Below the pieces are notes generated by a model, which was not told where the DNA came from, did no database searches, and saw only the letters and a program-made list of their open reading frames with translations. A DNA stretch of 64,000 nt from positions 73,229,021-73,293,020 of the forward strand of contig CANTUZ010000001.1 in assembly GCA_947846985.1 (NCBI GenBank), given 5' to 3'. Positions 45,001 to 57,565 of the stretch are shown piece after piece. Made by a program: the position numbers and the translations under genes. Positions within the stretch are counted from its first letter, which is position 1; the number at the start of each line of letters is the position of its first letter. Source of the stretch: Fratercula arctica (taxonomy: Eukaryota; Chordata; Aves; Charadriiformes; Alcidae).

Positions 45001-47057
45001 CTGCGGAGATACTCTTATTCCCTGTGCTGCAGATTGTTTTATCTCTAGGTACTACACCAGGCAAGCTCTGCCTGTGGGTCTCAGCAGATGGCGTGGCTAG
45101 AGGAGCACTGAATTTCCAATTTAGCCTGGAACCTGGATATTTATGTTGTGTCCTTTTAATGATAATACTGTTTCAGTTCTTGCAAAGAGCAAGAATTTGT
45201 CCGTATATTTGTCCTTATTATATTTATTACAGTAGTATTCCCAGTCAAGATCAAGACAGACAAACAAACGCTGAGAGGCTCAGACATGGGAAATGACTGG
45301 TCCCGGGCCATGCAGTAATGCACTATAAAAGAAAAAATGATGGCATCCAGATAGCCTGAATCCTACTCTAATGCCTTATCTGTAACACACTGTCTGCTGT
45401 GTGGCTGTCACTTACCCTTTGAATTAGCACTTTATATTAGGACATTTAAATCCTAAATGCTTCTTACGATGAACTTCAATTAATTAACAAAGCTGGCATT
45501 CACAACCTTTAATTTTCTTAAATGGAGCCTGGTTTTATTTTTTTTATAAGGCTGCATAGCTCTATGACTACACCACTGCACTTAAAATAAAAGTCACTAT
45601 AGTAGGGTAATGTAAGACTCAATCTAGCAAAATATAAACTGAGTTTTTCCAGGGCAGCAGCAGCATATTTCACTTTCAGCAGAAACAGAGAGGTGAGAGT
45701 GCTCAGCATTTTGCAGGATGAAGCCATTATATACTTGCAATATTACATACACTGCATATAGCGCTGGTGACAAAGAGTATCAGGCACACGGTGAGACCAC
45801 GCTCAGCTGCCTAGAATATCACCACACAGTCTTTGGCACCTAAATAACCAGAACATCACTAGCAACATTTGCGTTTCATAACTGCAACTCACATAAATAG
45901 AGGGGCATATCAGAATACAAATGAGACACAGTGGCATATTTATATATTTTGAAACATGCAAAAAAATCCCCCTGCTGTGCCAGATGATGTTTTACACTCT
46001 GTTCTGATAGCCACCCTCATTTATGCCATTGGATGTTTTCTGCCAAAGTGCCTGAACACATTAGAGAGCTGCCAGCACTGGGGATTTTTCAAATTGAGCA
46101 GTGGGATTTTAACTTAGTAATTCTTTTAAATGACCAACGTAACACCCTCAAACCCCTGTGTGGGCTTAGGAGCTACACAGCTGAGTCAGACTATTGCCTC
46201 AGGTACGGAATCCCAATGACAACCAGCCTGTGCCAGCTGTGAAAGCAGCATGGGCTAATGAGCGGGGCAACGCTACATCATCTGCAGCTGCTAAGGCACA
46301 GGGCTTATGAGCAGTGCAGAGCAGAGCAGGCCTAGGAATAGGTTTATGTGTCAAATGCTTTCCTTTTGGTAAGCTTTTATGCTATTTTCCTCTATCAAGA
46401 TTTCAGACATGAGTCAGGTGATCCCTGACCCACTTTTAAACAGGAAAGTTACCCCACCTTCCACGTTACCAAGAGCAAGGATTGGCATCTGGTTTTAGGT
46501 AATACTAAGGAAAAGCAGTCGTTCTTAGTTGTATTTTCCAATGAACTGATGTTTCAGATGGCTTTGTTGTGCTAGAGGTTTTTTTTCCTAACAGTAATTT
46601 CTGTAGTGACTTCTACTAAAACAGCGGCAATGTGTTTTTAAGACCGTTCAGTGTGATAAGGCTGTGTTGAGAATTTAGAAATCCGTTTGTATGTGTCGTG
46701 CTATTTTTCTGGAGAAAGACATCAGAAAAACAGTGTCTGTAATGTGGAGAACGGTGAGTAGTTTTTAAGTTGCTTGCTTAAAAATAACTGCATTTTTAGT
46801 GACCTACTTCAAATTCAAGTGGCCATGAGTCTCATACCTGATTGATCTCTAAATCTTGGGGTGTGTAAAATTCCTAAAAAAAAGAATTGAGTCTGAGATG
46901 CTGGATATTTGAGGAAAGATTGACTTTCCAGACTCTCCAAAACAGATAGCAACAGGAAAAAAAAAACATCCCAATATCGACAGCTAAACCTCCCAGATGC
47001 TCTCCAGTTCCCCTCAAACCAGCCAGAAGCACTGGGACAGAAAAACAGCGCTTTGTT
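42020..47057. other. Intergenic, no gene recognised
   Basis: Holds a short (AC) run near 44140-44151 and the MIR-like relic at 45.25-45.41 kb. No exon could be supported. Confidence 0.6.
45245..45412 (-). repeat. MIR-like ancient SINE relic
   Basis: The plus strand reads gctgagaggctcagacatgg, gaaatgactggtcccgggcc and then gaatcctactctaatgcctt, in the order of a reversed MIR consensus: the gaggctcagagag block, the cttgcccaaggtcac block, and the tRNA-like head. Diverged, as expected for an element predating the bird/mammal split. Identification is by memory of the MIR consensus. Confidence 0.5.
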
Positions 47058-47181
47058 CAAAGTCAGGCTGGATGGGACTTTAAGCAACCAGATCTAGTTG
47101 AAGGTATCCCTGCTCATTGCAGGGGGCTGGACTAGATGATCCTTAAAGGTCCCTTCCAACCCAAACTGTTCTATGGCTCTC
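47058..47181 (+). repeat. CR1 LINE 3' end only
   Basis: About 125 bases, from caaagtcaggctggatggga through ggactagatgatccttaaag to ctgttctatgg. The ORF2 end and 3' UTR are recognisable. Confidence 0.88.
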
Positions 47182-49912
47182 TGAAAACTTTATTTTATCT
47201 GATGAGCTCCTCGCCTGCAGTGCCAGACTCTGCCTTTCCAGAGCCCCGAGGGCTGGGGACACAGAGTAGGTGAGCCCCCAGCTTTTCCCCACCTTATATT
47301 TTCACTTTACTATTATTATTGACAAAGGGACATCCATCCCTATGTCCGCCCTTTTTCTTTTTTTTTTTTTTTAATGTTGTGACAAGGGAAGTGACAGCTT
47401 TGCGCATGCCATATGTAAGAGACACTTGTCTATGCACAGCCCAGCCAACATTAGCAGTCAAAGAGACACAACCAAAGAGACTAAAGGTAAGGCCATGAAG
47501 TCTCAGCATCTTCTAGATGTGTCAAATTTGCTGCGAATATGCAGATCATCTGGGCTCCAGCAATCAGTCTGCGTATGTCCAGCAAGCGTTAGTCCAACTC
47601 ACCAATTAAGTTTGTCCAGGATGCCCGGACAGGCAACGGTGTGGGCCACCAGAAGTTCAAAGAGTGCAGAAGCTTAGAGTACATGAGCAGTACTGACATA
47701 CTGCTCCAGCCAGAGCTGCAGGGAGGTCCCAAACTGCATAGATCGATTTTTAGAGTTGAAGACTGTAGGTTTGGGCAGAAAAAAAATCCCAAATATGTCA
47801 GTAAGGCCAATGACAGGAGAAGGTAGGTGAGAAAATTTTCCCCAGATTTAACATGACCGTAAATATTTTCATAGAGTCTCTGAACTATTCTACGCACTTA
47901 AAATAACCTAGAGGTTTGAGACTGTTGTGTGCTCTTGTGTAATTAAGGGTTGTTAAGAGTCCTACTGAATCTGTGTTGCTGATGTCTGTATTATAAAGTC
48001 TCTGTGGCAGTAACGTGAGAATCCAGGAATAATTCTGTCATCGTAACAAAAACTAAAGGGAGCGCTGGAACTGGTTGTGAGTTTGTGATTCAAAAAAGCG
48101 TAGCTGTGCTTTTCTGTTTGTCTACATTTTATATTTATCCAGTAAAATACTCTAGTCCTAGTTAAACTTCTTGATCAAACTCATTTTTTAGCGTTTAAAT
48201 AAGGGAAGGTAACCTTGGTATTAACAGAATGATTTTGATATTGAATTTACTGTACTGAACATAGCACAGTAAAAAAAAAAAAAAATTAAAAAATCAAGAC
48301 CTGACTTTAATTTTATTTATGCTTTAATTGATTTTATTGCAACTTAATATTATATTATGTAGTGTAGCTTGGGTGACATCTTTTCTTAATTTAATTTTAT
48401 TGTATTTCAACCTCTAAAAAGTTTTCTACGGCGGAAATACATAATAAATCACATTTCTGTCAACAGGTAACACGGGTAACATGAGGACACCACTCTGCCA
48501 AACTGAAACTATAGCTGTTTCGTGCTGATAAGCTTATGATTCTTGCAGCTGCATCCAGAGTCGCCTTCCAAGGATGTTGCTTCTGGACTGATGCAAGCAG
48601 AAAGGGATAATGTGAAGAGCGGACAGAGTTAATACGAGCAGTAGAACTGCAAGGTGTAGACAGGAAACGCCCTTTCTGTTTTTGTCATAAGTAATTTGTT
48701 TTGGTCTGTTCTAAAAGCTATGTTATTCAAAGAGGCTGAGAAAATTATTTTTTTTATTAATGAACTGCAAAATTACGCATTTTAAAATGATAATCGAAAG
48801 ACAGCCGTCCAGTTTGACTGGCAAATTAATTGGGATTGAAACATTAGCCATGTGCTGTTTCATTTGGTCTGGGTTTTTCCCAAACTGAAACAGATAAACC
48901 AGTTCCAAATTTTAAAATCCTTTCACACTTTTAACTTCCTGTAAATACTGTTTAAAATGTTTTGGATTACAGTGGAAACCTGTGTATTTTTTCAGCTGAG
49001 AAGCTATCTACTTACCTACTGATTGCTGATGAGGGTACTGATGAATGGTGAATGTCCATCATTTGAAAACTTGAGATTTGTCACTATAATCTACTAAACA
49101 TATCAAACAGTTTTCATTTTTTTGACTGTCTTCTCGTTCAATGGCAGCAGAAATTGATACAGACAGCATTCAGCAAAGCCACACGGTTTGGTGTTGAGGC
49201 CAGTTTTACTTTCATCATGAGTCAGTCGGAGGCATCGTAAATTAAATCAGGAAAGACGTTAAACGCTTTCTATTTGAGCATTATTGGGCAGAAGGAACTG
49301 CGGTCGAGGCAGTAAAACTGCATCCTGCGACATGTAGGGCTGGAACTCACATCACAGGGAGCTCTTACTTGAGCCACACAGGGAAGGAAAACAGGTCTCC
49401 TAACACAAACACAGGTCATTTTAATTACTTTAATTGTTTTTACAGGAGCCTTTTAAAGAGAAACTAAATTTTTTTAGGACTCCCACAGGATAAAGATAAA
49501 TGAACCAAGTAAATAGACACAGGGCATCTAGATCCCAGGCAAAACATTTACGCAAACTGATCTATCTGGCTTCCTTGCAAAATAACTGTCCGGCTTCCCC
49601 TGAGGAAGAGGGATGGTACTGAGCAATCCCTCAGCAATCCCTAGGCATCAGCTGAACCCTTGAAGTCAGTAAAGCCAAGCTACTGTGAAAAGCAGTGATT
49701 TAGATTTCCCTGCAAAACCTTTTTGTTGGTACCATAAGGTGTGGTACAGCGAAGCCCAAGGTACTCTTGAATGGAGAGAGTTCATGCTGTAAATTAGAGG
49801 GGAAAAAAAAAAAAAAAAAGGAATAATATAAGAAAAGCAACAAACAAAATGGATCAAGGATGAGGGAACTGAGATTAAAGAGTTTCCAAAAGTACTGGGC
49901 ACAGCTGGGTTG
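47182..49912. other. Intergenic, no gene recognised
   Basis: AT-rich with poly(A)/poly(T) runs near 47357, 48271 and 49802. Nothing coding recognised. Confidence 0.6.
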
Positions 49913-50303
49913 ACAGGCTGAGAGAATTGGGGTTGTTCAGCCTGGAGAAGAGAAGGCTCCAGGGAGACCTTATAGCGGCCTTCCAGTACCTGAAGGGGGC
50001 CTACAGGAAAGATGGGGATGGGCTGTTTGTGAGGGCATGCAGAGACAGGACGAGGGGGAATGGCTTTAAACTAGAGCAGGGCAGGTTTAGATTAGACATT
50101 AGGATGAAGTTCTTTACAATGAGGGTGGTGAGACACTGGAACAGGAGAGGTGGTGGAGGCCCCATCCCTGGAGACATTCAAGGCCAGGCTTGATGAGGCT
50201 CTGAGCAACCTGATCTAGTTGAAGATGTCCCTGCTTACTGCAGGGGGGTTGGACTAGACGGCCTTTAAAGGTCCCTACCAACCCAACACGTTCTATGATT
50301 CTA
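49913..50303 (+). repeat. CR1 LINE fragment
   Basis: Shows [20 protein letters not shown], then [20 protein letters not shown] and [12 protein letters not shown], with the CR1 3' UTR and tail ttctatgattctat. An ORF of 88 codons remains open, but it covers only the ORF2 C-terminus. Confidence 0.94.
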
Positions 50304-53300
50304 TATCCTTGATGACTGTCAGTAAGTCAGGACATCAGGGCCCAGGACAGCTGGAAGAGGGCCGTGTATTCCTGACCTGGGCTGTGTATTCAGGAGGTGT
50401 CCCTCGGGAGATGACTCAAGCCAGAGCCTCAAAGGAGGTCCTCGGTGTTCAGCAGGTGAAAGTCCACTACAGCTGAGTTACTCAAAAGGCAAGGTGATAC
50501 TGCTAAGAAATGCCTTTATTTCAAGTCACGCACTAGACTGAGCTTGGATGAAAATCATTTGGAAGTCCTTTCTTTCATCAAGACTGAGTAGATAAACCCC
50601 AAAATAGCTGAAAGTAAATGTGCCATTTAGCTACCTGGTTCTGCTTGGTTCGGAAGCAGGCATGGCTCTTTATGGCGGCGAAGTCACTTGAATCAGTCAA
50701 GATTATGAAGAAGGCACCCCACTCCCTTTGCAAAACAGCTGTGCACGCATCAAGGAGACTCAGAGAAGATATACCCTTGCCATGTTTGTGTTATGCATAC
50801 TCTGGGGACCTGAGGGTGTGGACTAAGCCTTACAAGGCAATAACCCACTAGTATGTTTCCATTCTTTTAGCAATTATTAGTGAGTACAGGTGGGAGAGCC
50901 CGGTCCTTACAGCAGCGAGTCAGCTCAGATGTAGGTGGGTGTCCAGCGCATCCCTTAAAGTGACTCTTGGCAGAAATGAAAGGCAAGAGTGCAAAAAAAA
51001 ATAGTGAATTACCAAGTGCCGGGCCCCTGAAGGCACCCACAGCACCACTCTCCCTGCCCAGCCCAGCCCACCTCACGGTCCCCAGACCCTGCCCACAGAC
51101 CAGGACCCCATTTCGTCCCAGCTCGGGGACATCGGTCAGGAAAGGTCTAGATCGAAGTTACCTTGATTGAGGTAACTTACCTTCATCAGAACTTTGATGG
51201 AGGCAGCTGTGGCAACACTTTCAAATACTTAAAATATTAGAAAATTTAGCAGAATTTTCTGCCTGTTTTACCAGTAGTCTTGCAGTGATTTCAGGCAGTG
51301 TTTCCCAACGGCACGTTGAAGGGGAAATCACAAAAAAAATCCCCGAACAGTAAAACCACAAAGTATGGCAATTTGTCAAAACAAGATGTAAAATAGGGGC
51401 TTCCTTCCCTTTCACCCCAGTATCAAAACAAAAGTGAAGAGCTCTCTGCAGCCCCTGCCTGGGCAGCCCTTTCAGCCTCAGGTGGGTCAATGCTCTGCCC
51501 TGGAGGATGCGCGACTGGACCATCCAGCAAGAGGATAAACAAAAAAGCCTGTAGGTAAGAGGAACGAAGACAGTGAAGGAAAGGCAAAAGAAAAACCAAC
51601 AAACAAAAAAAATACAGCAAAGGAGACTAAAATAAAGTTTCCCTTAAGCAGAGCAGAGGTATAGGATTTCAAATACATACTGATGAACTTCACAGCTGGA
51701 GAGCTGGAGCAGCCTGATTTGACCTATTCAGTCCTACCACCAGCAATGCCTACGTGCTCTTCTCCATACAACCAAGTCCAGCAGCTAATAAATGCTGCGG
51801 GAAGCCTGCCTGGACAGAGGATAATTCCAGGAGGTGCAGAGATCAGGCTTTCCCCGAACATTTCTATAGTCAGCCCAAAGGCAACAGGCAGAATAAGCAG
51901 GAATTTCTTCTGGGAGGAGAATGTGAGGAGCGTTGCAGAAACTCTGCTGAGATCAGCTTGAAGCTTTCAGGCTGCATTTAAATACTCTCTGTTTGAGCTG
52001 CGTGGTTCAAATTAATTTGCACAGCAGTTCTGCAATTGCCTGTAACTTTTTGTTGTTGTTGTTCAGCTAAGAACATTAGTTATCTCTCATTTGTAAATCA
52101 GCCGGTATATCCTGTACTGACCTTTTACCTTGTGGTTTTTCTTCTGTTCACCCACTTGTTTAGTGATCTGAGTTTGTGGGTTTTCTCTTCATTTTTCTAA
52201 TAGTTATTATAAGAGTGAAGCTACTGTGAGAGCAGAAGTGTGGATGATTTCTCTGCTAAAGCTTTAGTAAATTTTGTGAGGTAATTTTCACAGTCATATG
52301 AAACCTAAAATTGCATTAAACTGTCTATATAGCTAAAGCAGCAAAGAGCCTGACAATTACCATTTGCATACCAAAAACTGCCCAGAGTAAATTTAAGCAG
52401 TCCTCCCCTTCCAAGAAAACTTGTGCAAGCATTTTGTCCTTTTTTAATGCCAGGGCACTGTTTCCTAATGCATCCTTTACTTCTCACTCCCAGCTAAGCT
52501 CGGTCCCAACAGTGAGACGCGCAGGTAGCAGACGCTTGTCCTGGAACTGCAAGACAGCAGTTCCTTGTTCCTGTCCTCATTCTGCGGCTTTGAGGAGCAG
52601 ATCTCTCTCACCTCTGACAACCACAAACTTGATAGAGTGAGTAGGAGGAAAATATCCGTGATAGTTGATGTGCGTGTCAATGCAGTTGTCTCTCTTAACG
52701 GGGATTCCCAGACATGCGTGAGTCTGCACACATGTGGGCATGTGCAGGGGCCCTCCCAGGAAGTTTTGTATTGTCCTCACAGACAAATAACACAGTTTAT
52801 TGCTTCCAGTTTTTAGTATAATAAACTACATGTAGTCAAAGTTTAAACCTTAACCATGAAGTTTTCCCCTTAAAATTACTGATATCTAGCAGCTTATGAT
52901 CATCTTAGTTGGGCTCAGCTTTGGCTGGACGTGCCTGTACTCACCAAGACCTCTGTTTAGGAGCCACAAGATGAAATGGTGGCACTGGGACCTCAGGCAG
53001 GGTTATCCTGCAGAGCCTGAGGAAGTGTGGTTAGCCAGCGCGCAAGTTCTTTGTTGATCAAGGTTACAGTCAAACCAAAATGGTTTTCATCTTGTGTTTT
53101 AAGCATATAGATGCATCACTAAATAAATGGTGTGTTGCAGCTGCATAGTTATTCCGTGATCCCTCTGGCCAGGTTTTCTAAAGCTTATAATGAAGGCCCA
53201 AAGCAAGAGACTGCCAGGAATTTTTAAATCTGCTGCACTCAGACAGCTGTAAAAAAAAAAGAAATTATGGCCTGCTGACAACCATTCAAGTTGAGAAACT

Positions 53301-54238
53301 CCAATTAACAGCATAACAAACCCAGAGAAGACTTCCTCATTAATAACCAGTAATGACAGCCAGGGAGCTAAACCAGTTTCCAGAGGTTCCAGGAACCCAG
53401 GAGTTTCCCAGAATCGCTACCATTTTGCCCGCTAACGTTTTCCTCATAAAAGTTAGATCATCTGTCACAAGAATAAATTTCAAGTGAATTCTACATTCTA
53501 GCATTTGTCTTCCTCCCATACAGGCACAGTAATGTCTCCTGGACATATCTCCTGGAAATAATTTCTGATTGAAATTCTGAATTTACAAAATGATCTTTAG
53601 AAAACTCGATGGGACAAATTTATAAAGTCGGTGCAGTGATTGAGCCCTCACCATTTTCATTTGCACATGCCATTACGGATTTGTGCGTAAGACTGAAATG
53701 AATAAAAAGGCAAATCACTTCTCAGTCCAAAAATTATATTCTGTGCATGAAAGCATTGCCTCATGAAGGCACAGGAGAGCTGTAAGTATTGTGTTACAAT
53801 GGCTGTCAGAGGGGGTTTTGGGGGGAAAAAATAATCCCCGGTTAAAAATAGGTCTCAAATTTTCTAGTTCATTTCTTCGCTTGACTGAACTGTAAGAGAT
53901 TTAGTTCCCTAATTATACCGACACAATGGCTTAACTTGTTGAGTTGCAAAAGCTTGCTGTTACTCTTAATCAGCATCTCTGATTCAGCAATAGTGAGTCT
54001 GCGACGATGACATAAAACAGAAAAAGATTCACAGTTTCTGCCATTACAAATAATTATTTCCCACACATTTTAGTGTTGAGGCACTTCTTGTATTTGAAGC
54101 TGTGAGACCCCAAACAGATTGCCATCGGAATAATTTTTCTTCGGCAACTACTGTAAATTGCCAGGCAGCGGGAGGCTCAAGGAAGGTGCTGGCTATTCAT
54201 GTAGCCTAAGCCCGTTTCTGGGTTATGAGATGACTGTC

Positions 54239-54528
54239 TCACTGCTGACGGCGTAACAGAGCACACTCTGCAGGGGAACAGCTTAAAGATTTCAAATGAG
54301 AGTCATCCTTGAGTTGGGTTGCAGAATAGATGTTTTCTTCTTTCATTGTTACTGATTTATCTGAATTTCCACTGTTAGAAACAACAATAGATTTTCCCTT
54401 CTGAACTTCCTCTTGAGCCTCAAGAAATTCATATACTTGCTTTGTTCCACCTTCCACCTCCTGCTTTTTCTTGTTGTAGTTCCTAATAGTGTTTTCTGTC
54501 ACCCTCAATGAGGGCATTTTCTTCTTTT
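54239..54528 (-). other. Candidate terminal coding exon of an unrecognised gene
   Basis: A frame of about 95 codons runs from a possible acceptor (CTAACTTCCTCTAAG ending at 54529) to the TGA at 54241-54239. It includes an ATG at 54517-54515, and an in-frame stop overlaps the acceptor. The peptide is hydrophilic (VTENTIRNYNKKKQEVEGG, then VYEFLEAQEEVQKGKSIVV) and looks more protein-like than neighbouring ORFs. I do not recognise a family. It could be a terminal exon, a decayed pseudogene or chance; no partner exon or poly(A) signal was found. Confidence 0.2.
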
Positions 54529-55323
54529 CTTAGAGGAAGTTAGAGGTGCTCACAAGATCACTGATGACATAAAAGGGACCATGATTTAAATTTATTAAAA
54601 AAACCTGCTTTCAATGTTATTTTTTTTGCCATTTGAATACCCAGTTATCACATTCTTGGAAAAGCCATGCCTTGGAAAACCTGAGAAGCCAGCTAAGAGC
54701 ACAGACAATCCCCACTCTGACACTTACAGCGTAGTATATTAGTAATAGGTTCATCGTTCAAGATTAGAAGTGGAAATGAAATGTATCTATTTCTCTCGGC
54801 TGCAGAAGAGCTCCCCTAGCTGGGTACCCGTCAGGCTGCTGCAGCTGGTTCAGCCATGCTGGACAGTACTATCAAGCATCCCTTAGCCCAAAAGCAGGAT
54901 GCAGTGCTGTATTCGGCTTCACCTGAACACCCCGCCAGCGCATGCTCTGTGCCTGGCTCTTACAGCGGGCAGCGGAGAGCAGCAGCACGCTTACCTTTCG
55001 GCTTTGTCAGTTCTCAGTTAAGAGTAACTGGAGAAATCTGGGAGAGAGGAACGAGGAACATGCCTCCTCCCTTCCAAACCCACGTGGTCCCCAATCTCAA
55101 CCACCAGCTCCCCTCAGTCCAGAGGGGCACTGAGGGGTTTCGTACCTTCCCACTGCCCCTGCTCTTCTGCAGAGAGCCACCGCGTGGTATGATTTGCACG
55201 GCGACTACTTGCTTACATTAACTAACACCTGAAGCTGTACACCTGCCTTCTCTATATCAGCCCACAGAGAAGCGGACGTGTGCCAGTTTAACTAGCAGAA
55301 GGAGTACACCGACCAAGACAGTC

Positions 55324-55369
55324 ATGAACACCAGAGTTTTCCTGGCCCATTTCCTCCTATTTCTTGCAG
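55324..55369 (+). other. Candidate signal-peptide exon of an unrecognised secreted protein
   Basis: The ATG at 55324 opens MNTRVFLAHFLLFLA, a short, strongly hydrophobic leader. It is followed at 55370 by a GT (GCAG|GTACTG) that would end the exon in phase 1, the usual phase after secretory leaders. A TATA-like tctatatca lies about 70 bases upstream. The donor is weak beyond GTA and I found no second exon, so this may be chance. Confidence 0.15.
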
Positions 55370-57271
55370 GTACTGAAGAGCAACCTCAGAGCTATGTGCA
55401 GAGAGCAGAATTACCACCTTCTGCATGTGGCTTTGCATCTGAAGCCCCTTCCACTTTCTCCATAGCCTCTAAATTTCCACCGAGTGTCTCAAAACTTCTG
55501 TGGTATTTTTGACCTTTTGCAGGCCCTCAATCTCTGTTCTGCTTTGGGGGAACTCCACTGCGAAAAATCCCTTCTGTGCTGGCCACCTTGCCCGGACCGG
55601 CTTCTCCATCCTGCTGTTCTCAACGTATCCCTTCTGAAATGTGAGCTACTAAGAGTGGTATCACATGTGAAACACATGGTATTGCACATGTTGAAACATC
55701 TGATGACAAAGCAACTTCAAAAATAAAAATATTGTCCTAGTTTGTTGGCTTCTTGAAGCTTTTTATGCTGCTATTAACCACGGACTTCCTTTTGGCTGAA
55801 GCCTGTGAGTGACAGTATGTGCAAGCAGAGCACTCATTAACAGCCAGGATGTTTGAGGGCGGTGCTCCCTGTGCGAAGCATATTTAATTTTATCAGATAA
55901 TCAAGCTATTTTTAATCACAAAGCGCTCTTCGAAAATGACAAGAGCATGCGAGAGCCAAAAGATGGCTAGATATAGAGGCAACTATTTCTATTTTGAAAC
56001 CTCTGCTGAGAAGATAAAAATGATGCTGAGGCTGAAACGTGGCGTTCCAGCATTTACTGTCTCTCTTGTCAGTAGAAGTACTGTGGGAGACGGAAGAGCA
56101 AAAATGAAGTTAGAGAGATAATAGACAGGAAGCCAATGTTATGTTAGATTAAAAACAGCCAGTGCTTTCAGTGACAAGCTTGGGAACTAGAAAGGAAATA
56201 CTGCTGAAGTGCTCAACAATGCAGAACATTTTATGCCTTTTTTTTTCTGCTTTATAAAATAACAGAAAGCACAGGATTATCACCAAGAAATGGCAGGAGC
56301 TGGATGCCAAATGGGCAGGCTGCTTCGCAGATCAATGAAGGAGAACCTGGCTGCATCTTTCGGGTACTGAACAGTCCTGCTCTTGGAAGGAGATGCAGAT
56401 CATCATCTGTATATGTAAATGGTGTCTTTACAGTTCATAGAAAAAGCCTTGGAAAATCATCCCCCTTACCTGTGCTGAAGAGAGAACAAATTAATACAGA
56501 ACTGAAAAACGAGAAAAGCGAAAGCCGATCTCTTCGGACCAGCAATCTGCTCCCCAGCGCTGAAACTGGGTACTTTTCATGACCCTTCAGGAAGTCTGGA
56601 GCTCCACGATTTCAAGCCTAGCCCAGGCACCCACCCGCTGGGTGGCAGAATGAATACCGGCTTTGCTGGAATCCCCCCACGCCAAAAAAGCCCTAACCCA
56701 AAACAACCGGAATAAACACTTACAAGCTAATCCTCTTTCAGCAGAGGAACTGATGCAAAGGTGCGGAACAAAACATTTACTGTGATTCTTTTTTGGTTTG
56801 ATAATCTTTTAAGAACTGCCTGTGATTTTATCTTAATAGATGTAATCTGTGGTAAAGTGATTTGCATCTTTCCCTTTTTCCACAATGGTTGCCACAGAAG
56901 TTTGTAGCTCCATTGTCTGAAAAAAATTAGCGTAGCACATACGTACTTTTATTTCTATGATTTCTCATTTGTCTGGCAGGCCATCTTACTCCGTGAGACG
57001 TTTCATTCTTTTCAAGACAGTAGCTAGGCAGGTTTCAGACCTTGATTTTAGTTTTTAGACAAGTATGTATCATAAAAACCAATACAAAATCAGTTTAAGG
57101 TAACACATATTGTGCTGTGGCTCCTTTGCCAGCGATGGGGCTGATGCTGCAGCCAACTCAGTATTTGTCTTACCAAAGGGAAACCCCAGCAGCTCAGAGT
57201 TATCCATTCTTATCTGCACTTCTCAGGATCCCATCTTGGTAAATCCTCCCAAATTACTATTTTGCAAGATG

Positions 57272-57565
57272 CCATAGAGTCGTAGACTATCGCAAGATGG
57301 AAGGGACCCATAAGGATCATCGAGTCCAACTCCCAGTCCTCGCAGGACTACCTAAAACTAAACCATACGACTAAGTGTCATTCAGATGCTCCCTGAACTC
57401 TGAGATGCTTCGTGCTGTGACCACTTACCTGTGCAGCCTGTTCCAGTGACCGACTGGCCTCCCAGTGAAGAACCTCTTCCTAATGTCCAATCTGAATTTA
57501 CCCTGATGCAGCTTAGATAGGACATTTCCTTGTGTCCTATCACTGGTCAACTACACTGGAGATAC
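57272..57565 (-). repeat. CR1 LINE fragment, minus orientation
   Basis: The plus strand reads aaggatcatcgagtccaact, then cctgttccagtgaccgactg and agtgaagaacctcttcctaa, all reverse complements of CR1 ORF2-end and 3' UTR sequence. Apart from the scrap at 3.3 kb, it is the only CR1 here in this orientation. Confidence 0.93.

Larger units (their letters stand above)
50304..57271. other. Intergenic with two weak exon candidates
   Basis: Mostly unique sequence without homology that I recognise. Two exon-like stretches near 54.24-54.53 kb (minus) and 55.32 kb (plus) are listed separately. Confidence 0.5.

Noticed and set aside
54856..55221. 121-codon plus-strand ORF
   Set aside because: Composition looks random, there is no domain, and another frame is open over the same bases. 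No transcript signal.
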